Position numbers and translations under genes: made by a program. DNA of 34,528 nt, from the NCBI RefSeq assembly GCF_004761865.1, contig NZ_SJDM01000032.1, forward strand, positions 1 through 34,528, given 5' to 3'. The stretch comes from Crenalkalicoccus roseus (GTDB lineage: Bacteria > Pseudomonadota > Alphaproteobacteria > Acetobacterales > Acetobacteraceae). Below the pieces are notes generated by a model, which worked only from the letters and a program-made list of their open reading frames with translations, had not been told where the DNA came from and did not search any database. Positions 24,448 to 34,528 of the stretch are shown piece by piece. The stretch's first letter is position 1. The number at the start of each line of letters is the position of its first letter.

Positions 24448-25380
24448 TCAGTAGCCCCTGGCGAAATCCACCAGGTTGATCAGCGGCGCGCCTTGGCGCA
24501 CGCGCCGCAGGTTCTCGATCACCTGTGGGGCCGCGCTCTCGGGGATGGTGATGCTCGCGGCATGCGGGGTCATCACCACCTTCGGATGGGTCCAGAAGGG
24601 GTGGTCGGGCGGCAGGGGCTCCGGCTCGAACACGTCGAGCGCCGCCCCCGCCACCTGCCCGCTCTCCAGCGCCGCCAGCAGATCCTCCTGCACCAGATGG
24701 CCGCCGCGGGCGGCGTTGAGCAGGAAGGCGCCGCGGGGCAGCAGAGACAGGGTGCGGGCGTTGAGCACCCCCCTCGTCTCCGGCGTCAGCGGCAGCAGGC
24801 AGATCAGGATATCGGCGCGGGGCAGCATCGCCTCCAGCCCTGCCGGGCCATGGAAGGTCTCCACCCCCGGAACCTGCTTCGGCCCGCGCGACCAGCCCAT
24901 CACCGGAAAGCCGAGCGGCAGCAGCGCGCGCGCCGCCGCCCCCCCGAGCTCGCCGAGGCCGAGGATGCCGATGCGGCGCGCCGCGGTGTCCGGCGCCGGC
25001 AGCTCCTCCCACCGCCGCGCCGCCTGCAGGGCGCGGTATTCGGGGTCCTGGCGGTGGAAACGGAGCACGTTCAGCAGCACCCACTCCGTCATGCCCTGGG
25101 TCAGGCGCGCATCCACCAGGCGCGCCACCGGCACGCCGGGCGGCGGCCCCGGCGGGCGCAGCAGGTGGTCCACCCCCGCCCCCATGGAGACGATGAGGCG
25201 GAGGTTGGGGTAGCGCCGGAGCTCCGCCATGTCGTGCGAGGTCCAGACCACCGCCGCCTCGATCCCGGCCGGGTCCCCGGCCTCGGGGAAGAGGCGGATG
25301 TCGAGGGCGGGGTCGAGGGCGAGCAGGGCATCGCGCCAGGCCGCCATGGCGGCGGGCCCGGTGGAGAGCAGAACGGCCAT
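24448..25380 (-). CDS. D-2-hydroxyacid dehydrogenase, glyoxylate/hydroxypyruvate reductase A type
   Basis: 310 residues, the length of GhrA. The NAD(P)-binding Rossmann motif GLGELGG (141-147) and the catalytic triad Arg225 (NAARGG), Glu254 (DVFEPEPLP) and His273 (TPHAAS) are present. The region MGAGVDHLL (66-74) is the usual substrate-loop sequence of this subfamily. The likely reaction is NAD(P)H-dependent reduction of glyoxylate or hydroxypyruvate in the cytoplasm. The ATG at 25378-25380 overlaps the stop of the preceding small membrane-protein gene (TGATG), so it is translated with the yej transporter block. Other 2-ketoacid substrates are possible. Confidence 0.92.
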   Translation of the reverse strand: MAVLLSTGPAAMAAWRDALLALDPALDIRLFPEAGDPAGIEAAVVWTSHDMAELRRYPNLRLIVSMGAGVDHLLRPPGPPPGVPVARLVDARLTQGMTEWVLLNVLRFHRQDPEYRALQAARRWEELPAPDTAARRIGILGLGELGGAAARALLPLGFPVMGWSRGPKQVPGVETFHGPAGLEAMLPRADILICLLPLTPETRGVLNARTLSLLPRGAFLLNAARGGHLVQEDLLAALESGQVAGAALDVFEPEPLPPDHPFWTHPKVVMTPHAASITIPESAAPQVIENLRRVRQGAPLINLVDFARGY

Positions 25381-25837
25381 CAGTCCTCCACGATCCTGAC
25401 CGCGGGCAGGGTCTCGGTGTCGTCGGGAAGGTCGCGCACGAAGGCGCGCCAGTCGTCGCGGCGGGTCGCCGCCCGCTCCTCCCCGTTCGGCAGGCGGGCG
25501 AACAGGCTGAGCACGCCGCGCGACCACCAGAAGTCGAACTGCGCCGGATCGGACAGCACCAGCGCCGCCGTGCGGTCGAACACCGCGTCGCGCACCCGCG
25601 GCATCACCCGCGCCATCCACCACCAGCAGCCCACCGCCAGCACCGCGGCGCCGAGATAGAAATGCACCAGCACGGTGGAGGCGAAGGAGGAGACCAGCAC
25701 GATCGCCGCCGGGGTCACGTTCTCGGCCGCGCGGTAGACCGGGCTGCCGGGGCTGTTCATGCGGCGGATGTGGACGCCGAGCTTGACCTTGTCGGCCTCA
25801 AGCAGCGCGCGCAGGCGCTCGAACTCGTTCGCCTCGT

Positions 25838-25841
<4 letters not shown>
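25380..25841 (-). CDS. membrane protein of unknown function between yejF and the dehydrogenase
   Basis: 153 residues. A polar N-terminus with a helical segment (NEANEFERLRALLEADKVKLGVHIRRM), one or two hydrophobic helices at about 44-78 (AAIVLVSSFASTVLVHFYLGAAVLAVGCWWWM), then a soluble C-terminal half rich in Asp, Arg and Trp (DPAQFDFWWSRGVLSLFARL). I do not recognise a family. Its ATG overlaps the yejF stop (ATGA) and its stop overlaps the dehydrogenase start (TGATG), so it is firmly part of this operon. It could be an accessory to the transporter, but nothing in the sequence proves it. Confidence 0.75.
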
Positions 25842-27454
<1,613 letters not shown>

Positions 27455-27497
27455 CGGCCCTCCGGCGCTCGGGGCGCGGAGGGCCGGCCCGGCGGGA

Positions 27498-28538
27498 TCA
27501 TGTCCGCGCGCCTCCCGGCAGCTTGCGGGGGTCGAAGGCGTCGCGCACCGCCTCGCCGACGAAGATCAGCAGCGTCAGCACGCCGCCGAGCACCACGAAG
27601 CCGGTGAAGGCGAGCCAGGGCGCCTGCAGGTTGTTCTTGCCCTGCGCCAGCAGCTCGCCGAGCGAGGGGGAGCCGGGCGGCAGGCCGAAGCCCAGGAAGT
27701 CGAGCGAGGCGAGCACCGTCACCGAGCCGGAGAGGATGAAGGGCAGGAAGGTCAGCGTCGCCACCATGGCGTTGGGCAGGATGTGGCGCGCCATCAGCCG
27801 CGTGTCCGACACGCCGAGCGCCCTGGCGGCGCGCACGTAGTCGAGGTTGCGGCCGCGCAGGAACTCGGCCCGCACCACTCCGGTCAGCCCCATCCAGGAG
27901 AAGATCAGCAGGAAGCCGAGCAGGCTCCAGAAGCTGGGCTCGATCACGCTCGCCAGGATGATCAGCAGGAAGAGCTGCGGCATCCCCGACCAGATCTCGA
28001 TGAAGCGCTGGAACAGGAGGTCAATCAGCCCGCCGTAGTAGCCCTGCACCGCGCCCGCGGCGATGCCGACGGCGGAGGCGATGATGGTGAGGGTGAAGCC
28101 GAACAGCACCGAGATGCGGAAGCCGTAGATCACCCGCGCCAGCACGTCCCGCGCCTGGTCGTCGGTGCCGAGCCAGTTCCGCGCGCTCGGCGGCGAGGGC
28201 GCCGGGCGCCCGAGGTCGCGCACCACCGAATCGTAGCGGTAGGGGACCAGCGGCCAGACCATCCAGCCGCGCTCCTCCACCCGCTCGCGCAGATAGGGGT
28301 CGTGCCAGTCGGCGGTGGTGGGCAGGCCGTCCTCGATGATGTCGCTCTCGGCGTAGCTCACCACCACGGGAAAGTACCAGCGCCCGTCCACCCGGGCGAG
28401 CAGCGGACGGTCGTTGGCGATGAGTTCGGCGAACAGCGTCACCACGAACAGGACGGTGAAGATCCAGAGGGACCACCAGCCGCGCCGGTTGGCGCGGAAA
28501 TTGGCGAGGCGCCGCCGCGTGATGGGGGAGAGGGCCAT
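27498..28538 (-). CDS. yejE: peptide ABC importer permease YejE
   Basis: 346 residues. An N-terminal cytoplasmic segment and helix (SLWIFTVLFVVTLFAELIAN), the YejE-specific periplasmic stretch (VDGRWYFPVVVSYAE...), then the DppC-like permease domain with five helices and the EAA-type loop ARALGVSDTRLMARHILPNA (about 250-269), which contacts the ATPase. The N-terminal insertion separates YejE from ordinary DppC/OppC. The ATG at 28536-28538 overlaps the yejB stop (TGATG). It forms the channel with YejB. Confidence 0.94.
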   Translation of the reverse strand: MALSPITRRRLANFRANRRGWWSLWIFTVLFVVTLFAELIANDRPLLARVDGRWYFPVVVSYAESDIIEDGLPTTADWHDPYLRERVEERGWMVWPLVPYRYDSVVRDLGRPAPSPPSARNWLGTDDQARDVLARVIYGFRISVLFGFTLTIIASAVGIAAGAVQGYYGGLIDLLFQRFIEIWSGMPQLFLLIILASVIEPSFWSLLGFLLIFSWMGLTGVVRAEFLRGRNLDYVRAARALGVSDTRLMARHILPNAMVATLTFLPFILSGSVTVLASLDFLGFGLPPGSPSLGELLAQGKNNLQAPWLAFTGFVVLGGVLTLLIFVGEAVRDAFDPRKLPGGART

Positions 28539-29656
28539 CAGCGTCGCGCCTCGAAGTCGATGCGCGGATCGACCAGCGTGTAGGTGAAGTCGCCGACGAT
28601 CTGCATCAGCAGGCCGAGCAGGGTGAAGACGTAGAGCGTGCCGAACATCACCGGGTAGTCGCGGCGGATCGCCGCCTCGAAGCCGAGCAGGCCGAGCCCG
28701 TCGAGGGAGAAGATGATCTCGATCAGCAGCGCCCCGGTGAACAGGATGCCGATGAAGGCCGAGGGGAAGCCGGCGATGATCAGCAGCATGGCGTTGCGGA
28801 ACACATGGCCGTAGAGCACGCGCCGCTCCGTCGCGCCCTTGGCGCGCGCCGTCACCGTGTACTGCTTGTTGATCTCCTCGAGGAAGGAGTTCTTGGTGAG
28901 CATGGTCAGCCCGGCGAAGCCGCCGATCACCAGTGCGGTGGTGGGCAGCACCATGTGCCAGGCGTAGTCCAGCGCGCGCTCCAGGAAGGGGGCGCCCTCC
29001 ATGCCCGGCGAGGTCAGGCCGCGCAGCGGGAAGATCTGCAGGTAGGTCCCGCCGGCGAACAGCACCACCAGCAGGATGGCGAAGAGGAAGCCGGGAATGG
29101 CGTAGCCGACCAGCACCACGCCCGAGGTCCAGACGTCGAAGCGCGAGCCGTCGCGCACCGCCTTGCGGATGCCGAGGGGGATGGAGACCAGGTAGATGAT
29201 CAGCGTGGACCACAGGCCGAGCGAGATGGAAACCGGCAGCTTCTCGATGATCAGGTCGATCACCGGCCGGTCGCGGAACAGGGAGCGGCCCAGGTCGAAG
29301 CGCAGGTAGCCGCCGAGCATCTCGAGGAAGCGCTGGTGCGCCGGCTTGTCGAAGCCGAAGGCGCGCTCGATCTCGGCCACCACCGCGGGGTCGAGGCCGC
29401 GGGCGCCGCGGTAGGTGCCGACCGGGCCGGCGGCCCCGTCCGCCGCGCCAAGGCGCTCGGGCGGCCCCGGCGCGCGCACCTCGCCCGCTCCCTCGCCGGT
29501 CAGGCGGCCGAGCGCCGCGCCCTCGCCGCGCAGCTCGGCGATCATCTGCTCGACCGGGCCGCCGGGGGCGAATTGCACGATGGCGAAGTTGATCAGGATG
29601 ATGCCGAACAGCGTCGGCACCACCAGCGCCAGACGGCGAAGGAGATAGGCCCCCAT
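28538..29656 (-). CDS. yejB: peptide ABC importer permease YejB
   Basis: 372 residues. It opens [24 protein letters not shown], the classic first helix of DppB-type permeases, followed by a long periplasmic insert (about 40-130) and five more helices. The EAA-type loop [21 protein letters not shown] (about 272-292) should contact YejF. The insert and length (E. coli YejB is about 364) support YejB over DppB/OppB. It starts 9 bases after yejA and overlaps yejE. Confidence 0.94.
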   Translation of the reverse strand: MGAYLLRRLALVVPTLFGIILINFAIVQFAPGGPVEQMIAELRGEGAALGRLTGEGAGEVRAPGPPERLGAADGAAGPVGTYRGARGLDPAVVAEIERAFGFDKPAHQRFLEMLGGYLRFDLGRSLFRDRPVIDLIIEKLPVSISLGLWSTLIIYLVSIPLGIRKAVRDGSRFDVWTSGVVLVGYAIPGFLFAILLVVLFAGGTYLQIFPLRGLTSPGMEGAPFLERALDYAWHMVLPTTALVIGGFAGLTMLTKNSFLEEINKQYTVTARAKGATERRVLYGHVFRNAMLLIIAGFPSAFIGILFTGALLIEIIFSLDGLGLLGFEAAIRRDYPVMFGTLYVFTLLGLLMQIVGDFTYTLVDPRIDFEARR

Positions 29657-29665
29657 GGTCCCGCG

Positions 29666-31519
29666 CTACTGCGCCTGCTCCCGCTTGCCCTGCTCCACCG
29701 CGCCCTCCCGGCCGCGCTCCACCCACCAGGAGTCGAGGGCCAGCGCGTAGCGCGGGTTGCGCGGCGGGCGGCCGAACTTGTCCCAGTAGGCGATGCGGAA
29801 GGTGCGGCTGTGCCAGTGCGGCACCACGTAGTTGTTCCACAGCAGCACGCGGTCCAGCGCCCGGGTGCGCGCCACCAGCTCCTCGCGGTCCGGCGCGGCG
29901 ATGATCATCTCCACCAGCGCGTCCACCACCGGGTTGCAGATGCCGGCCGTGTTGCGGCTGCCGTTCTCCCGCGCCTTCTCGCAGGTCCAGTAGTCCCGCT
30001 GCTCGTTGCCGGGGGAGAGGGACTGGCCGAACACCTCCACCGTCATGTCGTAGTCGAAGGCGTCGAGGCGGACCTGGTACTGCGCCGGGTCCACGGTGCG
30101 CACCCGCGGCGCCATGCCGAGGCGCTGCAGCCACTGCACATAGGGCAGGGCCACGCGCTCGAAGCTCGGCCCGTTCAGCAGGATCTCGAACTCGAAGGGC
30201 TGGCCCTGGCCGTTCACCAGGCGGCGGTCGCGCACCGTCCAGCCGGCCTCGCGCAGCAGGGCCAGCGCGCGGCGCAGCGCCTCGCGGTTGTTGCCGGAGC
30301 CGTCGGTGACCGGCAGGGTGTACTCCTCGGTGAAGACCTGCTCCGGCACCTGGCCGCGGAAGCCCTCCAGGATCTCCCGCTCCCGCCCCTCCGGCAGGCC
30401 GGACGAGGCCAGCTCGGAGTTCGAGAAGTAGGAGGTGGTGCGGGCGTAGCTGTCGTAGAACAGGTTGGCGTTCATCCACTCGAAGTCGAACACCTCGATC
30501 AGCGCCCGGCGCGCCCGCGCGTCCTGGAACAGCGGCCGGCGCAGGTTCATGACGAAGCACTGCATCCCGGTCGGCAGCTCGTGGCGGATCTCGTCGCGCC
30601 GCACCAGGCCACGGCGCACCGCGGGGAAGTCGTAGGCGGTGGCCCATTCCTTGGCGATGTTCTCGGTGCGGAAATCCACCTGCCCGGCCTTGAACGCCTC
30701 CAGCGCCACGGTGGCGTCGCGGAAGTACTCGTAGCGCATGACGTCGAAATTGTTGGTGCCGCGCATGGTCGGCAGGTCGCGCCCCCAGTAGTCCGGCACC
30801 CGGGCATAGGTGATGCCGCGCCCCGGCTCGAAGCGCTCGATGCGGTAGGGGCCGGAGCCGAGCGGCGGCTCCAGCAGCGGCCGGGCGAAGTCCCGCCCCT
30901 CCCACCAGTGCCTCGGCAGCACCTGCATCTGTCCGAGGATCAGCGCCAGCTCGCGATTCTCGTCGGTGCGGAAGCGGAAGGTGACCTGCCGCGGGCCCTC
31001 CGCCACCACCTCGGTCACGTCGGCCCAGTAGGAGCGGTAGAAGGGCCGCCCGTGGCTGCGCAGCGTCTGGAAGGTCCAGACCACGTCCTCGGCGGTGACC
31101 GGCCGCCCGTCGTGCCAGCGCGCCTCCTCGCGCAGCTCGAAGGAGACGCCCCTGCGGTCGGCCGGCAGCTCGATGGCGCCGGCGAGGTGGCAGTACTCCG
31201 TGCTCGCCTCGTCGTAGCTCTGCCGGAGCAGCATGTCGTAGAGGTTGCCGAGGCCCACCGCCGGCGTGCCGCGCAGGATGAACTGGTTGAAGCTGTCGAA
31301 GCTGCCGAGCGCGCTCAGCACGATCTCCCCGCCTTTCGGCGCGTCCGGGTTCACCCAGGGCCAGTGCGGGAAGTCCGGCGGCAGGGCAGGCTCGCCGAGC
31401 AGCGAGAGGGCATGGGTCCGCACCGGCCCGCCCGCCGGGGCCGCCGCCCGGGCGGGACGGAGGTGCGGGAGCGTCAGGCCAAGGCCAAAGGCCAGCCCGA
31501 AGAGGTCGCGTCGCAGCAT
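29666..31519 (-). CDS. yejA: periplasmic peptide-binding protein YejA
   Basis: 617 residues of the family 5 extracellular solute-binding proteins; the length fits YejA (about 604 in E. coli). The N-terminus MLRRDLFGLAFGLGL...ARAAAPAGG is a signal peptide with a likely cut after ARA (about residue 25); the RRDLF start resembles a twin-arginine (Tat) motif. The mature protein begins with THALSLLGEPALPPDFPHWPWVNPDAPKGG, the typical YejA opening. In enterobacteria and rhizobia YejABEF imports oligopeptides, including microcin C in E. coli, and in other bacteria it affects resistance to antimicrobial peptides. It is the first gene of a six-gene minus-strand operon. No strong ribosome site precedes the ATG. 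Confidence 0.94.
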   Translation of the reverse strand: MLRRDLFGLAFGLGLTLPHLRPARAAAPAGGPVRTHALSLLGEPALPPDFPHWPWVNPDAPKGGEIVLSALGSFDSFNQFILRGTPAVGLGNLYDMLLRQSYDEASTEYCHLAGAIELPADRRGVSFELREEARWHDGRPVTAEDVVWTFQTLRSHGRPFYRSYWADVTEVVAEGPRQVTFRFRTDENRELALILGQMQVLPRHWWEGRDFARPLLEPPLGSGPYRIERFEPGRGITYARVPDYWGRDLPTMRGTNNFDVMRYEYFRDATVALEAFKAGQVDFRTENIAKEWATAYDFPAVRRGLVRRDEIRHELPTGMQCFVMNLRRPLFQDARARRALIEVFDFEWMNANLFYDSYARTTSYFSNSELASSGLPEGREREILEGFRGQVPEQVFTEEYTLPVTDGSGNNREALRRALALLREAGWTVRDRRLVNGQGQPFEFEILLNGPSFERVALPYVQWLQRLGMAPRVRTVDPAQYQVRLDAFDYDMTVEVFGQSLSPGNEQRDYWTCEKARENGSRNTAGICNPVVDALVEMIIAAPDREELVARTRALDRVLLWNNYVVPHWHSRTFRIAYWDKFGRPPRNPRYALALDSWWVERGREGAVEQGKREQAQ

Positions 31520-31588
31520 CGCCCGAGAGTGGGGCTTCGGCCGCCTTCACACAACAGCGCGACCGGGACCGTTACCCGCGCGGCGCGG

Positions 31589-32377
31589 TCAGCTCCCCGC
31601 CAGCAGCCGCACCGCCTCGCCGAGCAGCGCCGGATCGCCGACGGCGAGGACCCGCCCGTCGCCCCCGAGCGCCAGCGGCGCCCCGTCCCAGCCGGTGACG
31701 CGCCCGCCCGCCCCCTCCACCACCGGGACCAGCGCGGCCCAGTCCCAGGGCTGCATCGTCGCCTCCGCCACCATATCCACTAGGCCGAGCGCGAGCAGCC
31801 CATAGGCGTAGCAGTCGCCCCCCCAGGTCACGCGCCGCGCCGCGGCGCGCAGCCGCTCGAAGCCCGGCCGGTCGGCGGGGGCGAACATGTCCGGGCTGGT
31901 GCAGGACAGCTCCGCCTCCCCGACCAGCCCGCAGGGGCGGCAGCCCACCTGGCCGCCGAGGGGCGAGCGGAAGCGCGTGCGCTCCCCGGCCAGACCGATC
32001 CAGCGTTCCCCGGCGGCCGGCTGGTCGATCAGCCCGAGCACCGGCCGCCCGCGATGCAGCAGCCCGATCAGCGAGCCGAAGAGGGGCCGGCCGGTGACGA
32101 AGGCGCGGGTGCCGTCGATGGGGTCCAGCACCCAGAGCCATTCGGCGTCGGGACGATCGGCGCCGAACTCCTCGCCCCAGATGCCGTGGTCGGGAAAGCG
32201 GTCGGCGAGCACGGCGCGCATCGCCCGCTCCGCCGCGCGGTCGGCCTCGGTGACCGGGCTGGCATCGCCCTTGGCCTCCACCAGCAGGGCGGAGCGGAAC
32301 AGCGGGCGGATCACCGCCCCGGCGGCGTCGGCGGCCGCCTCGGCCGCCGCCACCAGCTCCGGCGCGAGGCGCGTCAT
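31589..32377 (-). CDS. hisN: inositol monophosphatase-family histidinol phosphatase (HisN type)
   Basis: 262 residues of the Mg2+-dependent IMPase superfamily. Metal ligands are visible: Glu70 (GEEFG), Asp85 and Asp88 (DPIDGT, 85-90), and Asp212 (WDWAALVPVVEGAGG). The sequence between them (VTGRPLFGSLIGLLHRGRPVLGLIDQP) fits the HisN-type group used for histidine biosynthesis in alphaproteobacteria and actinobacteria instead of HisB-type phosphatases. The reaction would be L-histidinol phosphate to histidinol. No other his gene is nearby, so inositol-phosphatase activity cannot be excluded. The ATG at 32375-32377 is divergent from kdsB; yejA follows 69 bases downstream on the same strand. Confidence 0.85.
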   Translation of the reverse strand: MTRLAPELVAAAEAAADAAGAVIRPLFRSALLVEAKGDASPVTEADRAAERAMRAVLADRFPDHGIWGEEFGADRPDAEWLWVLDPIDGTRAFVTGRPLFGSLIGLLHRGRPVLGLIDQPAAGERWIGLAGERTRFRSPLGGQVGCRPCGLVGEAELSCTSPDMFAPADRPGFERLRAAARRVTWGGDCYAYGLLALGLVDMVAEATMQPWDWAALVPVVEGAGGRVTGWDGAPLALGGDGRVLAVGDPALLGEAVRLLAGS

Positions 32378-32439
32378 GGTGCGGGCATGTCTCCGTATCG
32401 GTGCGGCGGCGGCCGGCGCCTCCGCGCGCCGCGCGAAGA

Positions 32440-32468
32440 TTGCCCCGGCCTGCCGCCTCGACTAGAAG
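32440..32468 (+). promoter_or_regulatory. possible sigma70-type promoter of kdsB-pheA
   Basis: TTGCCC (32440-32445) and TAGAAG (32463-32468) are separated by 17 bases, each matching 4 of 6 consensus bases. The predicted start near 32475 lies about 58 bases before the kdsB GTG. Confidence 0.35.
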
Positions 32469-32532
32469 CGCGCGGACCATAGTCGGCGCCCCGCCGACCG
32501 GCAACGGCCCAGCGCCAGGAAGCCCCGACGCC

Positions 32533-33276
32533 GTGACACCCATCATCGTGATCCCCGCCCGCATGGCCAGCACGCGCCTGCCAGGCAAGCCGCTCGCCGA
32601 CATCGCCGGCCGGCCAATGGTGCTGCACGTGCTCGACCGGGCGCGGGAGGCTGGCATCGGCCCCGCCGCCGTCGCCGCCGAGGATGCCGAGATCGTGCAG
32701 GCGGTGCGCGCGGCGGGCGGCACCGCGGTGCAGGTGGCCGAGCAGGTGCCGAGCGGCACCGACCGTGTGCAGCGCGCCCTGGCGGCGCTTGATCCCGAAG
32801 GGCGGTACGACGTGGTGGTGAACCTGCAGGGCGACGTGCCCACCCTCGACCCCGCGGCGCTGCGCGCCGTGTTGGAGCCGCTCTCCGACCCGGCGGTGGA
32901 GATCGGCACCCTGGTTTGCCCGATCGAGGGCGAGGGGGAGCTCGCGGCGGACTCCTTCGTCAAGTGCGCCTGCGCCTTCCCCGAGGGGGCGCGGGTGGCG
33001 GCGGCGCTCTACTTCTCCCGCGCGCCCATCCCCTGGGGGGAGGGGCCGCACTGGCACCACATCGGCATCTACGCCTTCCGCCGCGCCGCGCTGGAGCGCT
33101 TCGTCGCCCTGCCGCCGAGCCCGCTCGAGCAGCGGGAGCGGCTGGAGCAGCTCCGCGCGCTGGAGGCGGGGATGCGCATCGGCGTCGCGCGCATCCCGCA
33201 CGGGCCGTTCGGCGTGGACACGCCGGCCGATCTCGCGCGGGCGCGGGCGGTGCTGGCGGGAGGCAGGCACGCATGA
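32533..33276 (+). CDS. kdsB: CMP-KDO synthetase (3-deoxy-manno-octulosonate cytidylyltransferase)
   Basis: 247 residues (E. coli KdsB is 248). The N-terminal nucleotide-binding motif IPARMASTRLPGKPL (about 6-20), the SGTDRV motif (about 74-79) and NLQGDVP (96-102) are diagnostic; the C-terminal GVDTPADL is also conserved. It activates KDO with CTP for lipopolysaccharide inner-core synthesis, so the host makes KDO-containing LPS. The start is GTG (32533-32535), preceded by AGGAAG about 10 bases upstream; the next ATG would delete the first strand. Its stop overlaps the pheA ATG (ATGA). Adjacent kdsB and pheA are common in alphaproteobacteria. Confidence 0.95.
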   Translation: MTPIIVIPARMASTRLPGKPLADIAGRPMVLHVLDRAREAGIGPAAVAAEDAEIVQAVRAAGGTAVQVAEQVPSGTDRVQRALAALDPEGRYDVVVNLQGDVPTLDPAALRAVLEPLSDPAVEIGTLVCPIEGEGELAADSFVKCACAFPEGARVAAALYFSRAPIPWGEGPHWHHIGIYAFRRAALERFVALPPSPLEQRERLEQLRALEAGMRIGVARIPHGPFGVDTPADLARARAVLAGGRHA

Positions 33277-34124
33277 GCATCATCGCCTTCCAGGGCCTGC
33301 CCGGGGCCTATTCCGACCTCGCCTGCCGCGCCGCCTATCCCGGCTGGAGCACGCTGCCCTGCCCGAGCTTCGAGGCGGCGATGGACGCAGTGCGCGGCGG
33401 CGAGGCCGAGCTTGCCATGCTGCCCTGCGAGAACTCGCTGGCCGGGCGGGTGCCGGACATCCACCGCCTGCTGCCGGATTCCGGCCTCGCCGTGGTGGGG
33501 GAGCACTTCCAGCGGGTGGAGCACTGCCTGCTGGCGCCGCGCGGCGCGACCCTCTCCACGCTGAAGCGCGCGCACAGCCACCCGGTGGCACTCGGCCAGG
33601 TGCGCAACATCCTGAAGGAGCTCGGCCTGGAGCCGGTGATCGAGGCTGACACCGCCGGCGCGGCGCAGATGATCGCGGCGCGCGGCGGGGTGGAGGATGC
33701 GGCCATCGCCTCCTCCCTCGCCGCCGAGATCTACGGCCTCGAGATCCTGCAGCGGAACGTGGAGGACGCGGCGCACAACACCACGCGCTTCTACGTCTGC
33801 GCGCGCGCCCCCGCCCCGCCGCCGCCCGACACGCCCGACTGCGTCACCACCTTCGTCTTCCGGGTGCGGAACATCCCTGCCGCGCTCTACAAGGCGCTGG
33901 GCGGCTTCGCCACCAACGGCGTGAACATGACGAAGCTCGAGAGCTACATGCTGGACGGCGAGTTCACCGCCACGCAATTCCTGGCCGATGTGGACGGCCA
34001 TCCGGAGCAGCCGCCGGTGCGGCGCGCGCTGGAGGAGCTCGAATACTTCTCCCGCGCACTGCGCGTGCTCGGCACCTACCGCGCCCACCCCTATCGACTG
34101 GAGCATCAGGGGCGGGGCTGCTGA
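33273..34124 (+). CDS. pheA: prephenate dehydratase
   Basis: 283 residues. The catalytic dehydratase domain (about 1-180) opens IAFQGLPGAYSDLA and ends with the active-site motif NTTRF (169-173). A C-terminal ACT regulatory domain (about 190-275) binds phenylalanine, with ESYMLDGEFTATQF in the place of the ESRP element of other groups, as is usual in alphaproteobacteria. It makes phenylpyruvate for phenylalanine synthesis. There is no chorismate mutase domain, so it is the monofunctional form. It is translationally coupled to kdsB. Confidence 0.95.
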   Translation: MSIIAFQGLPGAYSDLACRAAYPGWSTLPCPSFEAAMDAVRGGEAELAMLPCENSLAGRVPDIHRLLPDSGLAVVGEHFQRVEHCLLAPRGATLSTLKRAHSHPVALGQVRNILKELGLEPVIEADTAGAAQMIAARGGVEDAAIASSLAAEIYGLEILQRNVEDAAHNTTRFYVCARAPAPPPPDTPDCVTTFVFRVRNIPAALYKALGGFATNGVNMTKLESYMLDGEFTATQFLADVDGHPEQPPVRRALEELEYFSRALRVLGTYRAHPYRLEHQGRGC

Positions 34125-34230
34125 CGCCACGGAGCCGCCCGAACGGGCGAGGATGGCCGCCCATTCGGCACATGGCGCCTGCGCCGCGAGCCAGGGCGGA
34201 CGGGCGATGCCCTGGCAGACTGCTTTCTCA

Positions 34231-34528
34231 GAGCGTGTTTGAGAAAGGGATTCCGGCGCGACGGGAAGCGTTATTCATAGGGGTGTTGGTCTTGAGGACG
34301 ACACTCGATGCGACGGCGCCGGCAAGAAGATCGCGGGGCGCAAGCGGCCCATCCTGACCGACACCGACGGCCGCCTGCTCGAGGTTCAGGTCCATGCCGG
34401 CAGTGTACAGGATCGCAACGGCGCCACGCCCCTGCTGCGCTTCGATCAGCTCAGGAAGAAGACCCCGTATTTATTTTGCGTATTGGCCTTGTAGGCCCTG
34501 TTAGAGCTTGAGCTGATTGGGGGTGGCG
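34231..34528. mobile_element. remnant of a second IS5-family element at the window edge
   Basis: From about 34231 (GAGCGTGTTTGAGAAAGG, possibly a terminal sequence) base composition drops and the transposase fragment follows after only about 80 bases, too short for the normal N-terminus. After the fragment, an AT-rich stretch with no recognisable gene runs to the end of the window. The limits are uncertain and no matching inverted repeat was found. Confidence 0.45.
34312..34494 (+). pseudogene. fragment of an IS5-family transposase
   Basis: The frame starting at 34312 reads DGAGKKIAGRKRPILTDTDG then RLLEVQVHAGSVQDRNGATPLL, the conserved core of another IS5-family subgroup (GYDAGKKIKGRKRH...-type) containing the first catalytic-region strands. 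It runs into TAG at 34492-34494 after about 10 unrelated residues. The N-terminal ~100 residues and the whole C-terminus with the other catalytic residues are missing. Confidence 0.75.

Noticed and set aside
27498-31550. Very long open frames running through several genes or antisense to them (also 2716-6075, 4950-8186, 10718-15619)
   Set aside because: High GC keeps wrong frames free of stops. Their products are Arg/Ala/Pro/Gly-rich without family motifs, while the chosen frames carry clear domains.
33273-34124. PheA lacking the ESRP motif as a sign of altered regulation
   Set aside because: ESYxL-type sequence at this place is usual in alphaproteobacterial prephenate dehydratases.

Overview
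The window is very GC-rich and densely coded, with many genes joined by 1-8 base overlaps. The gene content (CMP-KDO synthetase next to prephenate dehydratase, HisN-type histidinol phosphatase, YejABEF peptide importer, seven-gene Mrp antiporter) points to a Gram-negative alphaproteobacterium, most likely an Acetobacteraceae member of the Roseomonas type. The family assignment is inference from gene content and codon use; there is no rRNA or marker gene to prove it. Both edges carry decayed insertion sequences of the IS5 family.

Layout. 1-1011: frameshifted IS5-type transposase remnant; then about 400 bases with no gene, tRNA-Leu(TAA) at 1419-1502, and a 70-residue membrane protein on the minus strand. 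1938-4084: an AraC-type regulator divergent from an MFS exporter. 4168-13392 (all minus): mnhA-B-C-D-E-F-G encoding an Mrp-type cation/proton antiporter, followed by a membrane histidine kinase and an NtrC-type, sigma54-dependent response regulator. A sequence fitting the sigma54 promoter consensus exactly lies just upstream of mnhA, so this two-component pair may control the operon it follows. The last antiporter subunit, MnhG, is fused to a long universal-stress-protein-like C-terminal region. 13643-15703 (plus, divergent from mnhA): a lipoprotein that is almost wholly coiled coil, built on a strict 14-residue repeat.

15778-22266 (all minus) is a signalling cluster: DUF294 nucleotidyltransferase-like protein, stand-alone receiver, a membrane PAS/degenerate-kinase protein ending in a DEDDh 3'-5' exonuclease, a tiny membrane protein, and a CbrA-like sodium/solute symporter fused to a histidine kinase. 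The last three are translationally coupled. A transporter-sensor, a kinase-like exonuclease and a nucleotidyltransferase-like protein in one operon is the most intriguing system here, together with the MnhG fusion and the sigma54 control of mnh. The two blocks share a sodium theme: Mrp systems export Na+ and SSS proteins use the Na+ gradient.

22423-24381: M17 leucyl aminopeptidase and a MarR-type regulator (plus). 24448-31519 (minus): yejA-B-E-F, a small membrane protein and a GhrA-like hydroxyacid dehydrogenase, in one operon. 31589-32377: HisN-type phosphatase (minus). 32533-34124: kdsB-pheA (plus). 34231-34528: a second decayed IS5-family element reaching the window edge.
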